From Anoplopoma fimbria (taxonomy: Eukaryota; Chordata; Actinopteri; Perciformes; Anoplopomatidae), in contig NC_072471.1 of assembly GCF_027596085.1 (NCBI RefSeq), forward strand, positions 13,602,999 to 13,666,998: a stretch of 64,000 nt of DNA, read 5' to 3'. How positions within the stretch are numbered: position 1 is the stretch's first letter; each line of letters begins with the position of its first letter. The translations under genes were made by a program, and so were the position numbers. The notes under the pieces are model-generated. The model was not told where the DNA came from and did no database searches. It worked only from the letters and a program-made list of their open reading frames with translations. Shown here in pieces: positions 12,883 through 24,130 of the stretch.

Positions 12883-14290
12883 TACGCCTCAACTGCAGGC
12901 GTTTAAACTGTATTTATACCATATGGAGGCGGTGCATCACTTGTACACAAGTAGCACAATCCAACTGACAGAATGCCAAAACTTATACATTCATTTTCAG
13001 CACTTATGAAACACAGCAAATTATAATACTCTTGCAGTTGACAGATTGGCTCTGTGGCTGATTGAGCAATAATTAGGCTGAAATATACAATAATAGTCAA
13101 TTCAACCCATTGGCGATGTTTTTGTCCTACAGTAGTTCCCACTTGTAGTGCATTGAGCCCATTACATTGTGCAAGTAATGTATAACATAGTGAAATATGA
13201 AATTATGTGATTGAATCAAATAGCTGCTTATATTATGTATGTGATCTAGTGCATTCGAACTACTGTAGGTATTATGTCTTTACAACCTTTCCCTGTTTCA
13301 TTACAATTTTCTTTACTCTGTTGATCCTGATTATTTGAATTATAAGGTGCAATAGACTATACTTTTACAATCAACAAGCCATTGCTCTGTACATAAGAGC
13401 TAATTTCTGCCTTTTTATCTTTATATTTTCTCACCCATGGAGTCATTTCACATGGATTTTCCATCCCCTAACTGACATAATTGCTGTAAGGTTGGTTCTA
13501 ACAGTGGAAAAGAGGCACTTGCCTTGCCTGGTGAATTTCCCTTTGGTTCATTTAGCTGAGTAGTACAGAATGGCTTCAGGCAAATTCAATAAGTCAACCA
13601 TTCAAAAAGATTTTTTGATGCGTCTTCTCTTTCTTCCACTTCAAGAAATATCCCTTGTGATATTAACCCTAAAACACTTCAGTGAAACTCCCAATCTGGA
13701 CTTAGTCTAACTGCATGTTAAGTATTACAGTACAGTACATCGAAGTGATCGATCTAATTATCCACTATAAGGCAGTATGACAGATTTGTGATTGTGAGTT
13801 TTAGCAAAGCAGGGATGCATTTATTAGACCTCAGGGGGATGTAAAAATAGTGCAAACCCAATCAAGCAATTCTTGTTTTTGCAGAGGTCCACACCTGGGG
13901 GACTACACAAATTATTGACTATGTTGGGCTCATTGTCTTTGCTAAGCCCCTGCATTCAAACAGAGAAATAGTAAAGCTGTCTCTGAATCTATCTTTGTGT
14001 CATAACCCATCGACAGAGAGATGGCAGGCTAGAGCTTGAACCTTGCTTTATATCTCCATTTCTGTCGGTCTTCCCAAATATATCCATTTGTATTGCTCTA
14101 CCTCCATCATTCTTGTTTCTGTCACTGCATGCACATTATTCTGCTGCTTTTCGGGTCATATTCTATTCCTCTGTCATACTTAACTTCAATTTCGCAGAAC
14201 TGTCATAGTTCCTTTTAAAAGAAATTCAGCAATGATGTGATGGTGAATTTAATGCAGGGCAGTCGTAGAGAAACATGTCTAAGACACTAC
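12883..14290. other. unique sequence between the duplicated blocks
   Basis: AT-rich DNA with no recognised gene or repeat. It separates the two nearly identical 790-bp blocks. Confidence 0.5.
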
Positions 14291-14468
14291 AGCCACGCAA
14301 TTGTGAGGCTATACTTATAGACACAGTGGTGCTTTGAGCTAAATGCTAACTACAGCTTTCTAAAATGCTCACAATGACATTTTGGTGCTCTGCAGGTAGG
14401 ATGTTTACCATGTTCACCACAGTAGTTTGGTGTTTTAGAATGCTTTTAGCTAATTAACAGTAAACACA
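14291..14468 (+). repeat. interspersed repeat A, 5' part
   Basis: Starts with ACAGCCACGCAATTGTGAGGCT, whose first bases match the start of the copy at 58808. It continues CAGTGGTGCTTTGAGCTAAATGCTAA, TGCTCACAATGACA, TGTTTACCATGTTCACCA, and GCTAATTAACAGTAAACACAAA. It stops at about 14468 where Tc1 sequence begins, so the rest of the repeat is lost at this junction. Confidence 0.75.
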
Positions 14469-14469
14469 A

Positions 14470-15392
14470 AATGGGGGATGTCCTCTGTATGCACGCTCAC
14501 CACGCAAGACTCCATTGCTGAAGAAAAAGCATCTTGAAGCTCGTTTAAAGTTTGCTGTACAACATTTAGACAAGCCTGTGAAATACTGGGAGAATATAGT
14601 CTGGTCAGATGAGACCAAAATTGAACTCTTTGGATGCCATAATACACACCATGCTTGGAGGTCAAATGGCACTGCACATCACCCCAAAAACACCATACCA
14701 ACAGTGAAGTTTGGAGGTGGGAACATCACGGTGTGGGGCTGTTTTTTAGCATACGGCACTGGCAAACTTCATATAATTGAAGGAAGGATGAATGGAAAAA
14801 TGTACCGAGACATTCCTGATAAAAATCTGCTGCCATCTACCAGGATGATGAAGATGAAACGAGGGTGGACATTTCAGCAAGACAATGATCCCAAACACAC
14901 AGCCAAGGAAACTCTCAATTGGTTTCAGAGAAAGAAAATAATGCTGCTAGAATGGCCCAGCCAATCACCTGACTTGAATCCAATAGAAAATCTATGGAAA
15001 GAACTAAAGATCAGAGTTCATAGAAGAGGCCCACGGAACCTTCAAGATTTGAAGACTGTTTGTGTGGAAGAATGGGCCAAAATCACACCTGAGCAATGCA
15101 TGCGACTAGTTTCTCCATACAGGAGGCGTCTTGAAGCTGTCATTACCAACAAAGGCTTTTGTACGAAGTATTAAATAAATTTCAGTAAGCGTGTTCAACA
15201 CTTTTTCCCTGTGTCATTCCATTTAATTACACATAACTTAATTTCTGAATTTATTTGTTTGGTTTCCTTTGTATGTATGAATTACTTGGGCTGTTACCGA
15301 CATCTGGTGAAAAGGTCATGTCAATAGCACCTTTAGAAATATATTTACTGAGAAAAATGGTGACGTGTTCAATACTTATTTTACCCGCTGTA
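14470..15392 (+). mobile_element. Tc1-like transposon, 5'-truncated (copy 2)
   Basis: Carries the transposase from just before the catalytic domain through the 3' terminal repeat (ending at about 15392). The 5' inverted repeat and the N-terminal DNA-binding region are missing. The element is fused to repeat A at about 14469. From 14762 on it is part of the 790-bp duplication shared with 12 kb. Confidence 0.9.
14482..15174 (+). pseudogene. Tc1-like transposase with full catalytic core, N-terminus missing
   Basis: Transposases of this family cut and paste the element at TA dinucleotides. The frame is open from [11 protein letters not shown] (14482) through 15174. Counting from the codon at 14515, the catalytic residues are D32 (WSDETK, codon 14608), D123 (QQDNDPKH, codon 14881) and E158 (NPIENLW, codon 14986). 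Spacing is 91 and then 35 positions, i.e. DD34E, the same as in known Tc1 elements. No stop or frameshift occurs in about 230 codons. Around 110-120 N-terminal residues with the paired helix-turn-helix domains are absent and there is no start codon in context, so it is a pseudogene, though recently intact. It has no promoter of its own that I can see. Confidence 0.9.
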
Positions 15393-15551
15393 TATTAATC
15401 ATTTTTCTTCTGTTTTCCACAGACATACGCACACGATTGCTTCGTTACCTAGAACCCTAGTATAAGAATAATTATTTACTCATTGTCAACACTAGGCTTC
15501 AAAATAAGCTAACAAATACATATCTAAAAGATGGAATTCTCAAATTATAAA
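14762..15551 (+). repeat. 790-bp duplicated block, copy 2
   Basis: Partner of 12093-12882, in direct orientation 2,669 bases apart. The transposon ends at about 15392, but identity runs on to 15551, so the shared segment includes ordinary flanking DNA. Confidence 0.92.
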
Positions 15552-16559
15552 AATCAAAATAATTTGAGTAGCAAGTAGGTTAAATGTTCATGGGCATACT
15601 AAATGTTGCAGAAGATCTTATTAGGTCCTGGTATGAAAAAAAAAAAATGCTACAGCAAGATTTTTATATTGATAATGGTTGAAATGTGTTGTGTAATTGC
15701 TGATAATGGTTACTTATAGACCGACGCCAAAGGCTAAGCCTCAGGGAGAGCACTCTAGATTGTGGGTTAAGCAGAGACTGTCACTCACTGTTCATGGTCT
15801 ATGGCCATGTAATAGATAAAGCACCACACAAACACACACACTGGTCCATGCACATATAAACCATTAACCCCAGCCCTTCTATATGCTTCAGTATAATTAC
15901 ACTCTACAGGTAATATGAGTCGGTAAATGCATGAAATAACCCATAACTGACCTGATAATCAGTCACGGTGCAATAACAGAAAAAAAGGTCACTAAAAATG
16001 AAATGGGCTGTGATGAAGAAATCCCACTCACAGAGAGCATTGTCACTCCTCTTAAGGTGACATGTGGCAAGCAACGAGGCCTTGACCTTTTCACCACACA
16101 GTTGCTTCAATTATTAGACCATAACACATTTTGAGGCAGTCTTTTTAGCCCTGGTTCATATCCTTAATTCACCTTATCATAAGATCGATATTGATGATCG
16201 GGGGTCAATATAAGATGAAAGGTCAAACACAGTGCCCTGCAAGGAAAGAGATGCAGCATGTAATAATTTAAATTACAGAAGGCGACGAAGAGATAATTGT
16301 GTTGAATCTATTGCACGTATATTGTGTATTATGTGATGTCAATTTGCAATCTAAATCTTAGTCTTCTATATTCTTTTTTTTAAACATATTGTGAGAGTGA
16401 TTTAATGCTGGGGTTGATATCATTTTTGATTGTATAAGAAAGTGTCTATCTGCATTAGCAATATCATTTGGTTATTTGCTCGATCAATCCCTGTCACTGT
16501 CTATACTGAAATTGCTGAAGAAATATTTATTGTTTCTACAGACAAAGATTGTCACTAGA
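15552..16559. other. unique sequence, nothing recognised
   Basis: AT-rich DNA with an A run at 15638-15648 and scattered short CA words. No coding signal was seen. Confidence 0.5.
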
Positions 16560-16870
16560 GGATGAAACCTAATAAATTTGTTGATTCAATGAGGTTTTTT
16601 TCTAGCACCAACATACAGTCTGCATTTTTGGCTTTGAGGAAATTATCTGGACAAGTACTGGATGGATTGCTATGAACTTTTGTACAGATATTTAGGGTTC
16701 CCAGAGGATGATCCCAATTACTTTGGTGATCCAATGACATTTATTTCAGGGCCGCTAGCAGGTTGAACATTTTTGGTGTGGATTGTTGCAACACAGTCCT
16801 AGAGGGATTGCCATGAAATTTGCTGCTGATAATCATGTTCCGTAAGTGATGAATTTGGATAACTTGGGAT
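16560..16870 (-). repeat. interspersed repeat A, reversed copy with doubled module
   Basis: Two diverged versions of the module 'GGATTGC-ATGAA-TTT--TAC' occur in tandem (about 16664-16690 and 16804-16830). Between them lie CCAGAGGATGA, TACTTTGGTGATCCAATGACA and GCTAGCAGGTTGA. This internal duplication is a property of the family as I recall it. The copy is degraded at both ends. Confidence 0.6.
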
Positions 16871-16979
16871 ATATTCAGACTTTTCATTTAGGATTTTGTT
16901 GTATGTTGAGTGCCTACAAACCCCAAAACTGTCAAATAAGACAACTCAGTGAGTTTTTTCTTGGCTGCCTAGATTAGAA

Positions 16980-17335
16980 AACATGTGAATCAACAAGCTA
17001 TTCAGGTTTGGCACTCCTTATATGTCACATAGAGGCTCATTAGAATTGACCACCCACCAATCTGAGTATCTCCACCCACGATTTGACAACTAACTTTACA
17101 ACCCAGTCATCATAGGCAGACTTGGTCTTTCAGGAGGGGGCTTAAAGAGACAGTTGCTAAATTGGAGCGTTTAAGACAGAAGGTGAAAACAGGTGTATTC
17201 TGTATTCTGACAGTTTGAGAAGAATGAAGGGTTTTTTGAACATTAATTCATGTAAACATGTTCTACCAGAAACCCAAAACTTGAGTATGAACCTGAAAAT
17301 GAGCATAATATGTTCTTTTTTAACATTTTGTCCTC
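16980..17335 (+). repeat. interspersed repeat D (percomorph type)
   Basis: Ordered blocks: CCACCCACCAATCTGAGTATCTCCACCC (about 17050-17078), GGGGGCTTAAAGAGACAG, GAGCGTTTAAGACAGA, TTTTTTGAACATTAATTCATG, then ATGAACCTGAAAATGAGCATAATATG. I recall this order from a non-coding repeat that is common in percomorph fish; the assignment is from memory. Only one copy was noticed here. Confidence 0.5.
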
Positions 17336-17850
17336 AAGTACAGCCTCACTGAGCTGCCAGGATGGCTGTAGACTCTTGTACTGGATTTATTTAATATATA
17401 TACCTACTAGCTCCTGTCACTCATTGTAAGCACCACCGCAGTTCTACAGTAGATAGTTGTACAGTATGTGACCCGGCCATATCATGCTCTAATTACATTG
17501 CCCACAGCTACTGCTTGCATTCTTTTATTAACTTTGTGTTACAAGTGATGGTTTCTCATTACTAACTAGAAGACGTTTCTGTGTAATCATTGTGTTTATG
17601 TTCTTTCATTTACTGTGAGAGAGCAGTGATTATGGCAAGCAGAGGGTTTGCAGAGGTGATGGTGTTTTTTTTGCAATCTATTATAAATAGTAGTAATAGT
17701 AAATAGTTTGAGAATGATTCCAGGCCCAGCTAATCTTAAATAATCCCCCAAAGGCAAATTAAATTACAATTTGTTTTTAATTTGCCATTGATTTGTGTAA
17801 TTATTAATTTTCATAAGCCAGTAACTGACACTCATAGAAAGAGATAGAGC
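17336..17850. other. unique sequence, nothing recognised
   Basis: AT-rich flank leading to the Rex3 insertion. No gene or repeat was recognised. Confidence 0.5.
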
Positions 17851-18082
17851 TATTACATAGTTTCTTTCACTTGAGTCCTTTTGTGTTTCCTTTTGAACTA
17901 ACGAAATCGCTTTTTGGGAGTAAAGCCACACTATAATAGGTAGAGAGGGACATAATGAAGGCAAAGGATAACTGTGTTAAACTGGTTAGAATAGCCCTCA
18001 ATCTTTATGAAATAATCTTGATTAAAAACAGAACATTGATATTTTCTTTGTGTTTCTTTGTGTTTCTTTGAAATCCAAACTG
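17851..18082 (+). repeat. left copy of a long direct duplication flanking Rex3
   Basis: 17851-18065 aligns without a gap to 19873-20087 with three substitutions (CGAAATC/CAAAATC, AAAGCC/AAACCC, TTTCTTT/TTGCTTT). After a 9-base insertion present only on this side, CCAAACTG also matches, extending the similarity to 18082 against 20095. The pair brackets the Rex3 copy exactly, so it behaves as a target-site duplication of about 215-223 bases, far longer than usual. Confidence 0.93.
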
Positions 18083-19872
18083 GGGGAGGAGTTCGGCGAG
18101 GCCATGGAGAAGGACTTTCGAATGGCCTCAAGGAAGCTCTGGCAAACCGTGAGACGACTCAGAAAGGGGAAACAGGGCTTTTCTCAGGCTGTGCTCAGCA
18201 GGGGGGAGAACTGCAGACCCGGACTGGGGATATTGTCGAGCGGTGGAAAGAACACTTTGAGGAACTCCTGAACCCGACCAACATGTCCTCTGTGGAAGAG
18301 GCAGAGTCTGAAGACTCAGGGGAAGACTCGTCCATATGTCTGGCGGAGGTCGTTGAGGTAGTTAAAAAGCTCTTCAGCGGCAAAGCGCCAGGAGTGGATG
18401 AGATTCGACCGGAGATGCTAAAGGCTCTGGACATTGTTGGGCTGTCTTGGTTGACACGTCTCTTCACTGTCGCGTGGAAGTCGGGTACAGTGCCTGTGGA
18501 GTGGCAGACCGGGGTGGTGGTTCCCATTTTCAAAAGGGGGACCGGAGAGTGTGCTCCAATTATAGGGGTATCACACTGCTCAGCCTCCCCGGGAAAGTTT
18601 ACTCCAGGGTGCTGGAAAGGAGGCTCCGTCCGATTGTCGAACCTCGGATTCAGGAGGAGCAATGAGGATTCCGTCCTGGACGTGGAACAGCGGACCAACT
18701 CTTTACCCTTGCAGGTCTGTTGGAGGGTGCATGGGAGTTTGCTCATCCAGTCTACATGTGTTTTGTGGACTTGGAGAAGGCCTTCGACCGTGTCCCTCGG
18801 GGAGTCCTGTGGGGGTACTGCGGGAATATGGGGTACCTGGTTCGTTACTACGAGCCATTCGGTCCTTGTATGACCAAAGTGAGAGCTGTGTCTGGATACT
18901 CGGCACAAAGTCGAGCTTGTTCCCAGTGCGTGTTGGCCTCCGCCAGGGCTGCCCATTGTCACCAATCCTGTTTGTGATTTTCATGGATAGGATTTCAAGG
19001 CGCAGCCGGGGGGAGGAGAGTTTCCAGTTTGGGGACCTCAGAATCACATCCCTGCTTTTTGCAGATGATGTGGTTCTGTTGGCTTCTTCAGAACGTGACC
19101 TTCAGCATGCACTGGGGCGGTTCACAGCCGAGTGTGAAGCGGTCGGGATGAGAGTCAGTACCTCCAAGTCTGAGGCCATGGTTCTCTTCCGGAAAACGGT
19201 GGATTGCACCCTCTGGGTTGGGAGTGAGTCACTGCCCCAAGCGAGGGAGTTCAAGTATCTCGGGATCTTATTCACGCGTGAGGGTAAAATGGAGCGGGAG
19301 ATGGACAGGCAGTTCGGTGCAGCGTCAGCAGTGATGCGGGCGTTGTACCGGACCGTTTTGGTGAAGAAGGAGCTGAGCCGTAAGGCAAAGCTCTCGATTT
19401 ACCAGTCCATCTACGTTCCAACCCTCACCTATGGTCATGAGCTTTGGGTAGTGACCGAAAGAATGAGATTGCGAATACAAGCGGCCGAAATTAGCTTCCT
19501 TCGTAGGGTGGCTGGGCTCAGCCTTAGAGATAGGGTGAGGAGCTCAGACATCCGGAAGGAGCTCGGAGTAGAGCCGCTGCTCCTTCACGTCGAAAGGGGC
19601 CAGCTGAGGTGGTTCGGGCATCTGATCTGGATGCCTCCTGGACGCCTCCCTTTAGAGGTTTTCCAGGCACGTCCAACTGGTAAGAGGCCCCGGGGTAGAC
19701 CCAGAACACGCTGGAGAGATTATATATCTCGTCTGGCCTGGGAATGCCTCGGGGTTCCCCAGGAGGAGCTGGAAAGTGTTGCTGTGGAGAAGGACGTCTG
19801 GAGGACCCTCCTTAGCTTGCTGCCCCGCGACCCGGCCCCGGATAAGCGGAAGGAAATGGATGGATGGATGGA
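18083..19872 (+). mobile_element. Rex3: Rex3 non-LTR retrotransposon, 5'-truncated
   Basis: Rex3 is an RTE-clade LINE widespread in teleosts. The copy holds the reverse transcriptase and the C-terminal region and ends in a short (GGAT)n/(GATG)n tail at 19856-19872, the tail type known for Rex3. Two sites used in the standard Rex3 PCR assay, as I remember them, are present: TGGCAGACCGGGGTGGTGGT at 18504-18523, and the complement of the opposing primer near 18941-18962 (CAGGGCTGCCCATTGTCACC). The 5' region with the endonuclease is absent, as is normal for copies truncated during target-primed reverse transcription. Confidence 0.93.
18083..19872 (+). pseudogene. Rex3 reverse transcriptase, frameshifted
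   Basis: This enzyme copies element RNA into DNA at a nicked target. The protein can be followed through four segments in changing frames. The first ends at a G6 run near 18200. The second carries GKAPGVDEIRPEML and WQTGVVVPIF and ends near 18530. The third carries SNYRGITLLSLPGKVYSRVLERR, an in-frame TGA at 18663-18665 where related copies have a cysteine (EEQCGFRPG), and MCFVDLEKAFDRVPR; it ends near 18812. The last, to the 3' end, carries GLRQGCPLSP and the catalytic FADD box at 19058-19069. The C-terminal part reads ELGVEPLLLHVERGQLRWFGH and ends with an arginine-rich GKRPRGRPRTRWRDY segment. Three frameshifts and one stop make it inactive. Segments are given as seen, not joined. Confidence 0.92.
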
Positions 19873-20095
19873 TATTACATAGTTTCTTTCACTTGAGTCC
19901 TTTTGTGTTTCCTTTTGAACTAACAAAATCGCTTTTTGGGAGTAAACCCACACTATAATAGGTAGAGAGGGACATAATGAAGGCAAAGGATAACTGTGTT
20001 AAACTGGTTAGAATAGCCCTCAATCTTTATGAAATAATCTTGATTAAAAACAGAACATTGATATTTTCTTTGTGTTGCTTTGTGTTTCCAAACTG
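19873..20095 (+). repeat. right copy of the long direct duplication flanking Rex3
   Basis: Begins directly after the GATG tail of Rex3 with TATTACATAG, exactly the word that starts the left copy at 17851. It ends at CCAAACTG, after which the sequences differ (GCTTTGACTG here, Rex3 on the left). Confidence 0.93.
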
Positions 20096-22740
20096 CTTTG
20101 ACTGAGTGAGATAAATGATTTGGCAGCCTCACGTAAGTAAAAACAGTAGGTGGAAATAACTCAGCGGGAGTTTAAAATCTTAACAAAGCAGGAAACAAAA
20201 TATCTCAAAAATGACGCAGGCTTAGAACAATGCAAGAAGGAAACTTGTGGGATGAGCGTTCTGGGAATACAGTCAAAGATCTTGGTATTTGAAGTGAATT
20301 CTTCTGAAAGACCTGGTTTATTGGACTTAATATGTTGCATTGACAGAGCAGAAATAAACAGGGCTACATCCCCTAGTAGAGAGCCAGGAATAGCTAGCAT
20401 TGCGAGCACAAAACCCAAGGATATGGAGTGGTGCTGGTTTGCGTGTGTGTGTGTTTGTGACAGAAAGAGAGGAGGTGGAGCTTATGTACTGAGATTGAAA
20501 TCCACTTGGAAAGTTTGACTGTTTGCCTTAGCCTGCCTCACTTGCCAGATGGCCATGGTTTGTGGTCTGGGACTGCTGTGGCACAGTCCATAAGGCAGCC
20601 GTCTCTCAAACCCATGTAAGAAACCCCACGTGTGGAGTTGTTGTTTTTTGTCTTCTGCAAATTCTCATTGTTTGTAACAGATTCTGCGGTCTCACTGCCT
20701 GAATTATAGAGAAGACACTCAACAAGGGCTGGCTGTTGCTGGTGGGTTGGGGGTTATTGATTCTATTAATGAAATTAATATTACATTTTTACATCAGCGA
20801 AACAAGATAATTCATGTTCATATTTTGAATTGTCCCTAGCCCCATCCCTCTCCCTCAGTGCTACAAGATTGTAGAACACAGAAGTTTAAGATGAATCTGT
20901 TGAACATGTACAGTAGAACACAATGTTAAATCAATGACCCGCATAGACCCATTTCATCTGAATTTAAGGGAGGGCAGGGGATCTTAAGGGGAGATAGCGG
21001 CTCAACACTATATCCCACACAGAAGAGGTAAAAGAAACATCATCTGAATACTGGGAACCTGAAGATTAATTTGAGATACATGTTAGCACTGTGGTTCAAG
21101 TTGTTCTAGTCATAAATATGTCATAAGTATTGTCTTTTGGTTAGGTGCCTTATTCAAATGTTGAAGGGCTTAGAACACTGTGATGGTTGATAGCATTTAT
21201 TATCTCACATTATTTGGTAATAGTAAAAACATTTTTACCATTCAAGAATATATACTATACAAAAAAAAAGGTCAAAATTCCCTCCAAAATACCACATTAA
21301 GACACTAAGACCTAGAGGAACGCCATAAATAAATCGGTGCCGTTATTTGCTATCAAAAACCTTTTAAAATTGGAGCTGTAAGAATTGCATATCTCAGCGA
21401 CTGTTCTGGATACTGCCCAGAAACCCCCTTGTTGTCTATATATCTTGGTAAACCATCCTTTGAATACCTCTATTGTTTGTTGTTGTAAAGTTTCATGAGG
21501 CTCTGATTATCATAGAGGTCAAAACAGGTAATTTTATACAGTTTGTACAAGTTTAAAATATGGTCTAGCTGTGCGAAAATTGCTACTATGGGGCACTAAC
21601 ATCATTACACATGAACACAATGGAGCTCATTGGATCCACATTGGTCTTGACCTTCCAATCACACCTGAATTCATGAAATGAAACACATGTTCTGTGGTAA
21701 TAATAAATATTTATAGTTTCATATTTTAGATGCAAGTGGAATGACTCATGTCAGCAAGCTCGAGAAGCTCACTAAACTGAGCTAAAACACACACATTATA
21801 AGGCTTGAAGAAAAACTGATTTAACCACACTTGCAGGCAATAGGACAGGTTTGCAACCTAAACAGTCTATTGCTTCAGTGTGCAAAGAAATCTGGTGCGA
21901 TGTTGCGTGTGTTACTGTAAGTGACATTCTGAGGCTTTATTTTAAACTGGAATCAATTGTCATGGCTTTAAAGGATGGAGTTTTGTTTTTTTTAAGAAAT
22001 ACGAAAAGGAAGTAACTGACTTATGCTTTATCAATAGATTAGGCAGGGCTTGAGCAGAAAACAAAAATGCTCTTTGACATAAAGGAGACGGTACACCGTT
22101 TGAACAAGCCTAACACATAATCAAAAAAGCGATGACCTCGGCAGTATGTTTTACACCCAATATAGCTAGGTTAATAGTGAATTCTTGTGAACGAGCGAAA
22201 AATAAAAGCTAATTGTACAGCTGTTTAGCCTACTTGGCAAGAAATCTTAAAAATTGGGAAGATTCTTGTCGACTTTTTAGGCTTAGACCAAGCAGCCCCT
22301 CCTCCCTCTCCGAGCAGTGAATCCCAGCACATTGATGTTAATTTCGTCCTTTTTCCTTGCATAGTAATTGAAATGAACTGCAAAGCCATATTGATCAAGC
22401 ACCAGACTGTTAGGCAGGATTGATAAGAGTAGTTGTATTGATCAAACCTTAACATTACAAGTTCTACAAAGAGTGGATGTCTCATGTTAATTTCATTTTG
22501 TAAGGAAAAAAACTTTATGTCAAAATGTTTTCAAAATGAAAGTACAAAACTGCTAAGCAGTAAAATGTTTGTAAAATAAAGTATTATTATTGATATTGGA
22601 ACAGATAGAAATACTTATTTTTCCTCAGCAAACTGCTTAGAGGTCAAAATTGAAAATCAGTCCCGGACAATCTTAAACAAATGCTAAAAGAAAAGAAAAA
22701 AAGGAACCTTACTATTTATTTTTCATTTACTCTTCTCTGT
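20096..22740. other. unique sequence, no gene seen
   Basis: AT-rich DNA. An open frame of 122 codons at 20150-20518 and one of 86 codons at 22225-22485 (minus) show no domain or splice context and are not called. About 22300-22470 has few repeats and could be conserved, but there is no internal evidence for this. Confidence 0.5.
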
Positions 22741-24130
22741 CTCGCCACAATATTCCTCCCTCTAACTACTACCATCCATCTCCTCCCTTGTCACCTCCTC
22801 CCATCCTCTTGCTATCCATCCGTTCCTCCCTCCCATGCGGACAGGCCGCTCTGACCTGTATCTGTCTGGCATGGATGAGTCCCAGGTTTGGTTTAAATGC
22901 CCCAATTATTCTCCTGAATTATGATGTCCTGCTCTGGGCCATGTTGCCGTGTCTCTGCGGCTCTTTTATGAAAGCTGGCACCATATAACAGAACCATTAA
23001 CAGAGGCCAGATTAAGGGCGCGTTCACATGAGCGGTTCTCCCCATACACCAGAAACTGATGTTTGGTGTAGAAGACTGACCACATGAATAGTTTGACCTG
23101 GAAACACTGATCTATCCCCGTTGTACCTCCTGCAATATACAACAACCCCTCTCTTTTTTTAAGTGCATATCAAAGTATTCACTTTCATTGGCACTAGGTG
23201 GGACCAAAAGAACAAGGTCTCCAAATATAATATATTTAAGTAAATAAGCCAACATGTTTTTCACCGTGTTTAAAATGGGAAAATTATATTTTTTACTGCG
23301 TTTGAAAATCTTGACCACATACAAGATAGCATAGTTATGTTCAGCAGCTCCGCTTAACTTTTAGTGGAGGATTTTCACAGTTGAACCACAACAATATAAT
23401 GCATCCACATTTGACCAGAAACTGTTTTAATTATTTCTTTATTTCAATTAGAGATTATTTAAAAAGACAAGATAACATTTTCATGGCGTTTTACTCCACC
23501 ACCACCACCTCACCCCCAAACCCCTCCCGCCAATAGTCAAGCTTATATTTAAATAGTATTCATTGACTTCAAGCATGCCACTGATGTAATGTCCTATTAA
23601 TAAATGTGCAAAGTTGTAAAATGTATGTACTGGAAAGGAAATTGCAATTTGATATTTTCCTTGAACTCTTTAGCCCTATCAGGGCTATGAGAGGGAATGA
23701 TGTGCAGCGACTTATTACTGCCCACGCCATTCATCTCCATCCATGTAGCAATGGCCCTTCTATTGCGTGCCTAAAGCAACATTCATTGTTTAATTTGAAA
23801 GAGTACAGGAATAAAGAGTAAGGCAGGCGACACACTCCACACTGAAAGGGAACTGATACAATACCCGAGGTGCGCTCTCCCATGTGCTGCACTGATACTG
23901 CTCCCGCCGTTGAAAAGTAAGGAACACATTCAGCTCACACTTGGATGAGCTCAATATAGCCTAACCCTCCCATCTTTTCAAAGCAACTGTGTAATCCAGC
24001 CTCTATGGTTATGTTCCCCACTTTTGCCACCAGTGTAATCCTACATTACGACTGAGCCCACTAAACCTCGGGTGACATATGTTCCACACTCTGAAAGGTA
24101 GTCTAATCATCCAGCTCTTTTTCTTCACCC
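22741..24130. other. unique sequence, nothing recognised
   Basis: A pyrimidine-rich stretch at 22740-22835 and AT-rich DNA after it. The word GGGCGCGTTCACATGAGCGG (23017-23036) resembles ends of some DNA transposons, but no inverted partner was found. Confidence 0.45.

Noticed and set aside
18195..18965. 256-codon minus-strand frame
   Set aside because: It is the antisense shadow of the Rex3 reverse transcriptase.
23017..23045. GGGCGCGTTCACATGAGCGG as a DNA transposon end
   Set aside because: No inverted partner or target-site duplication could be found nearby.
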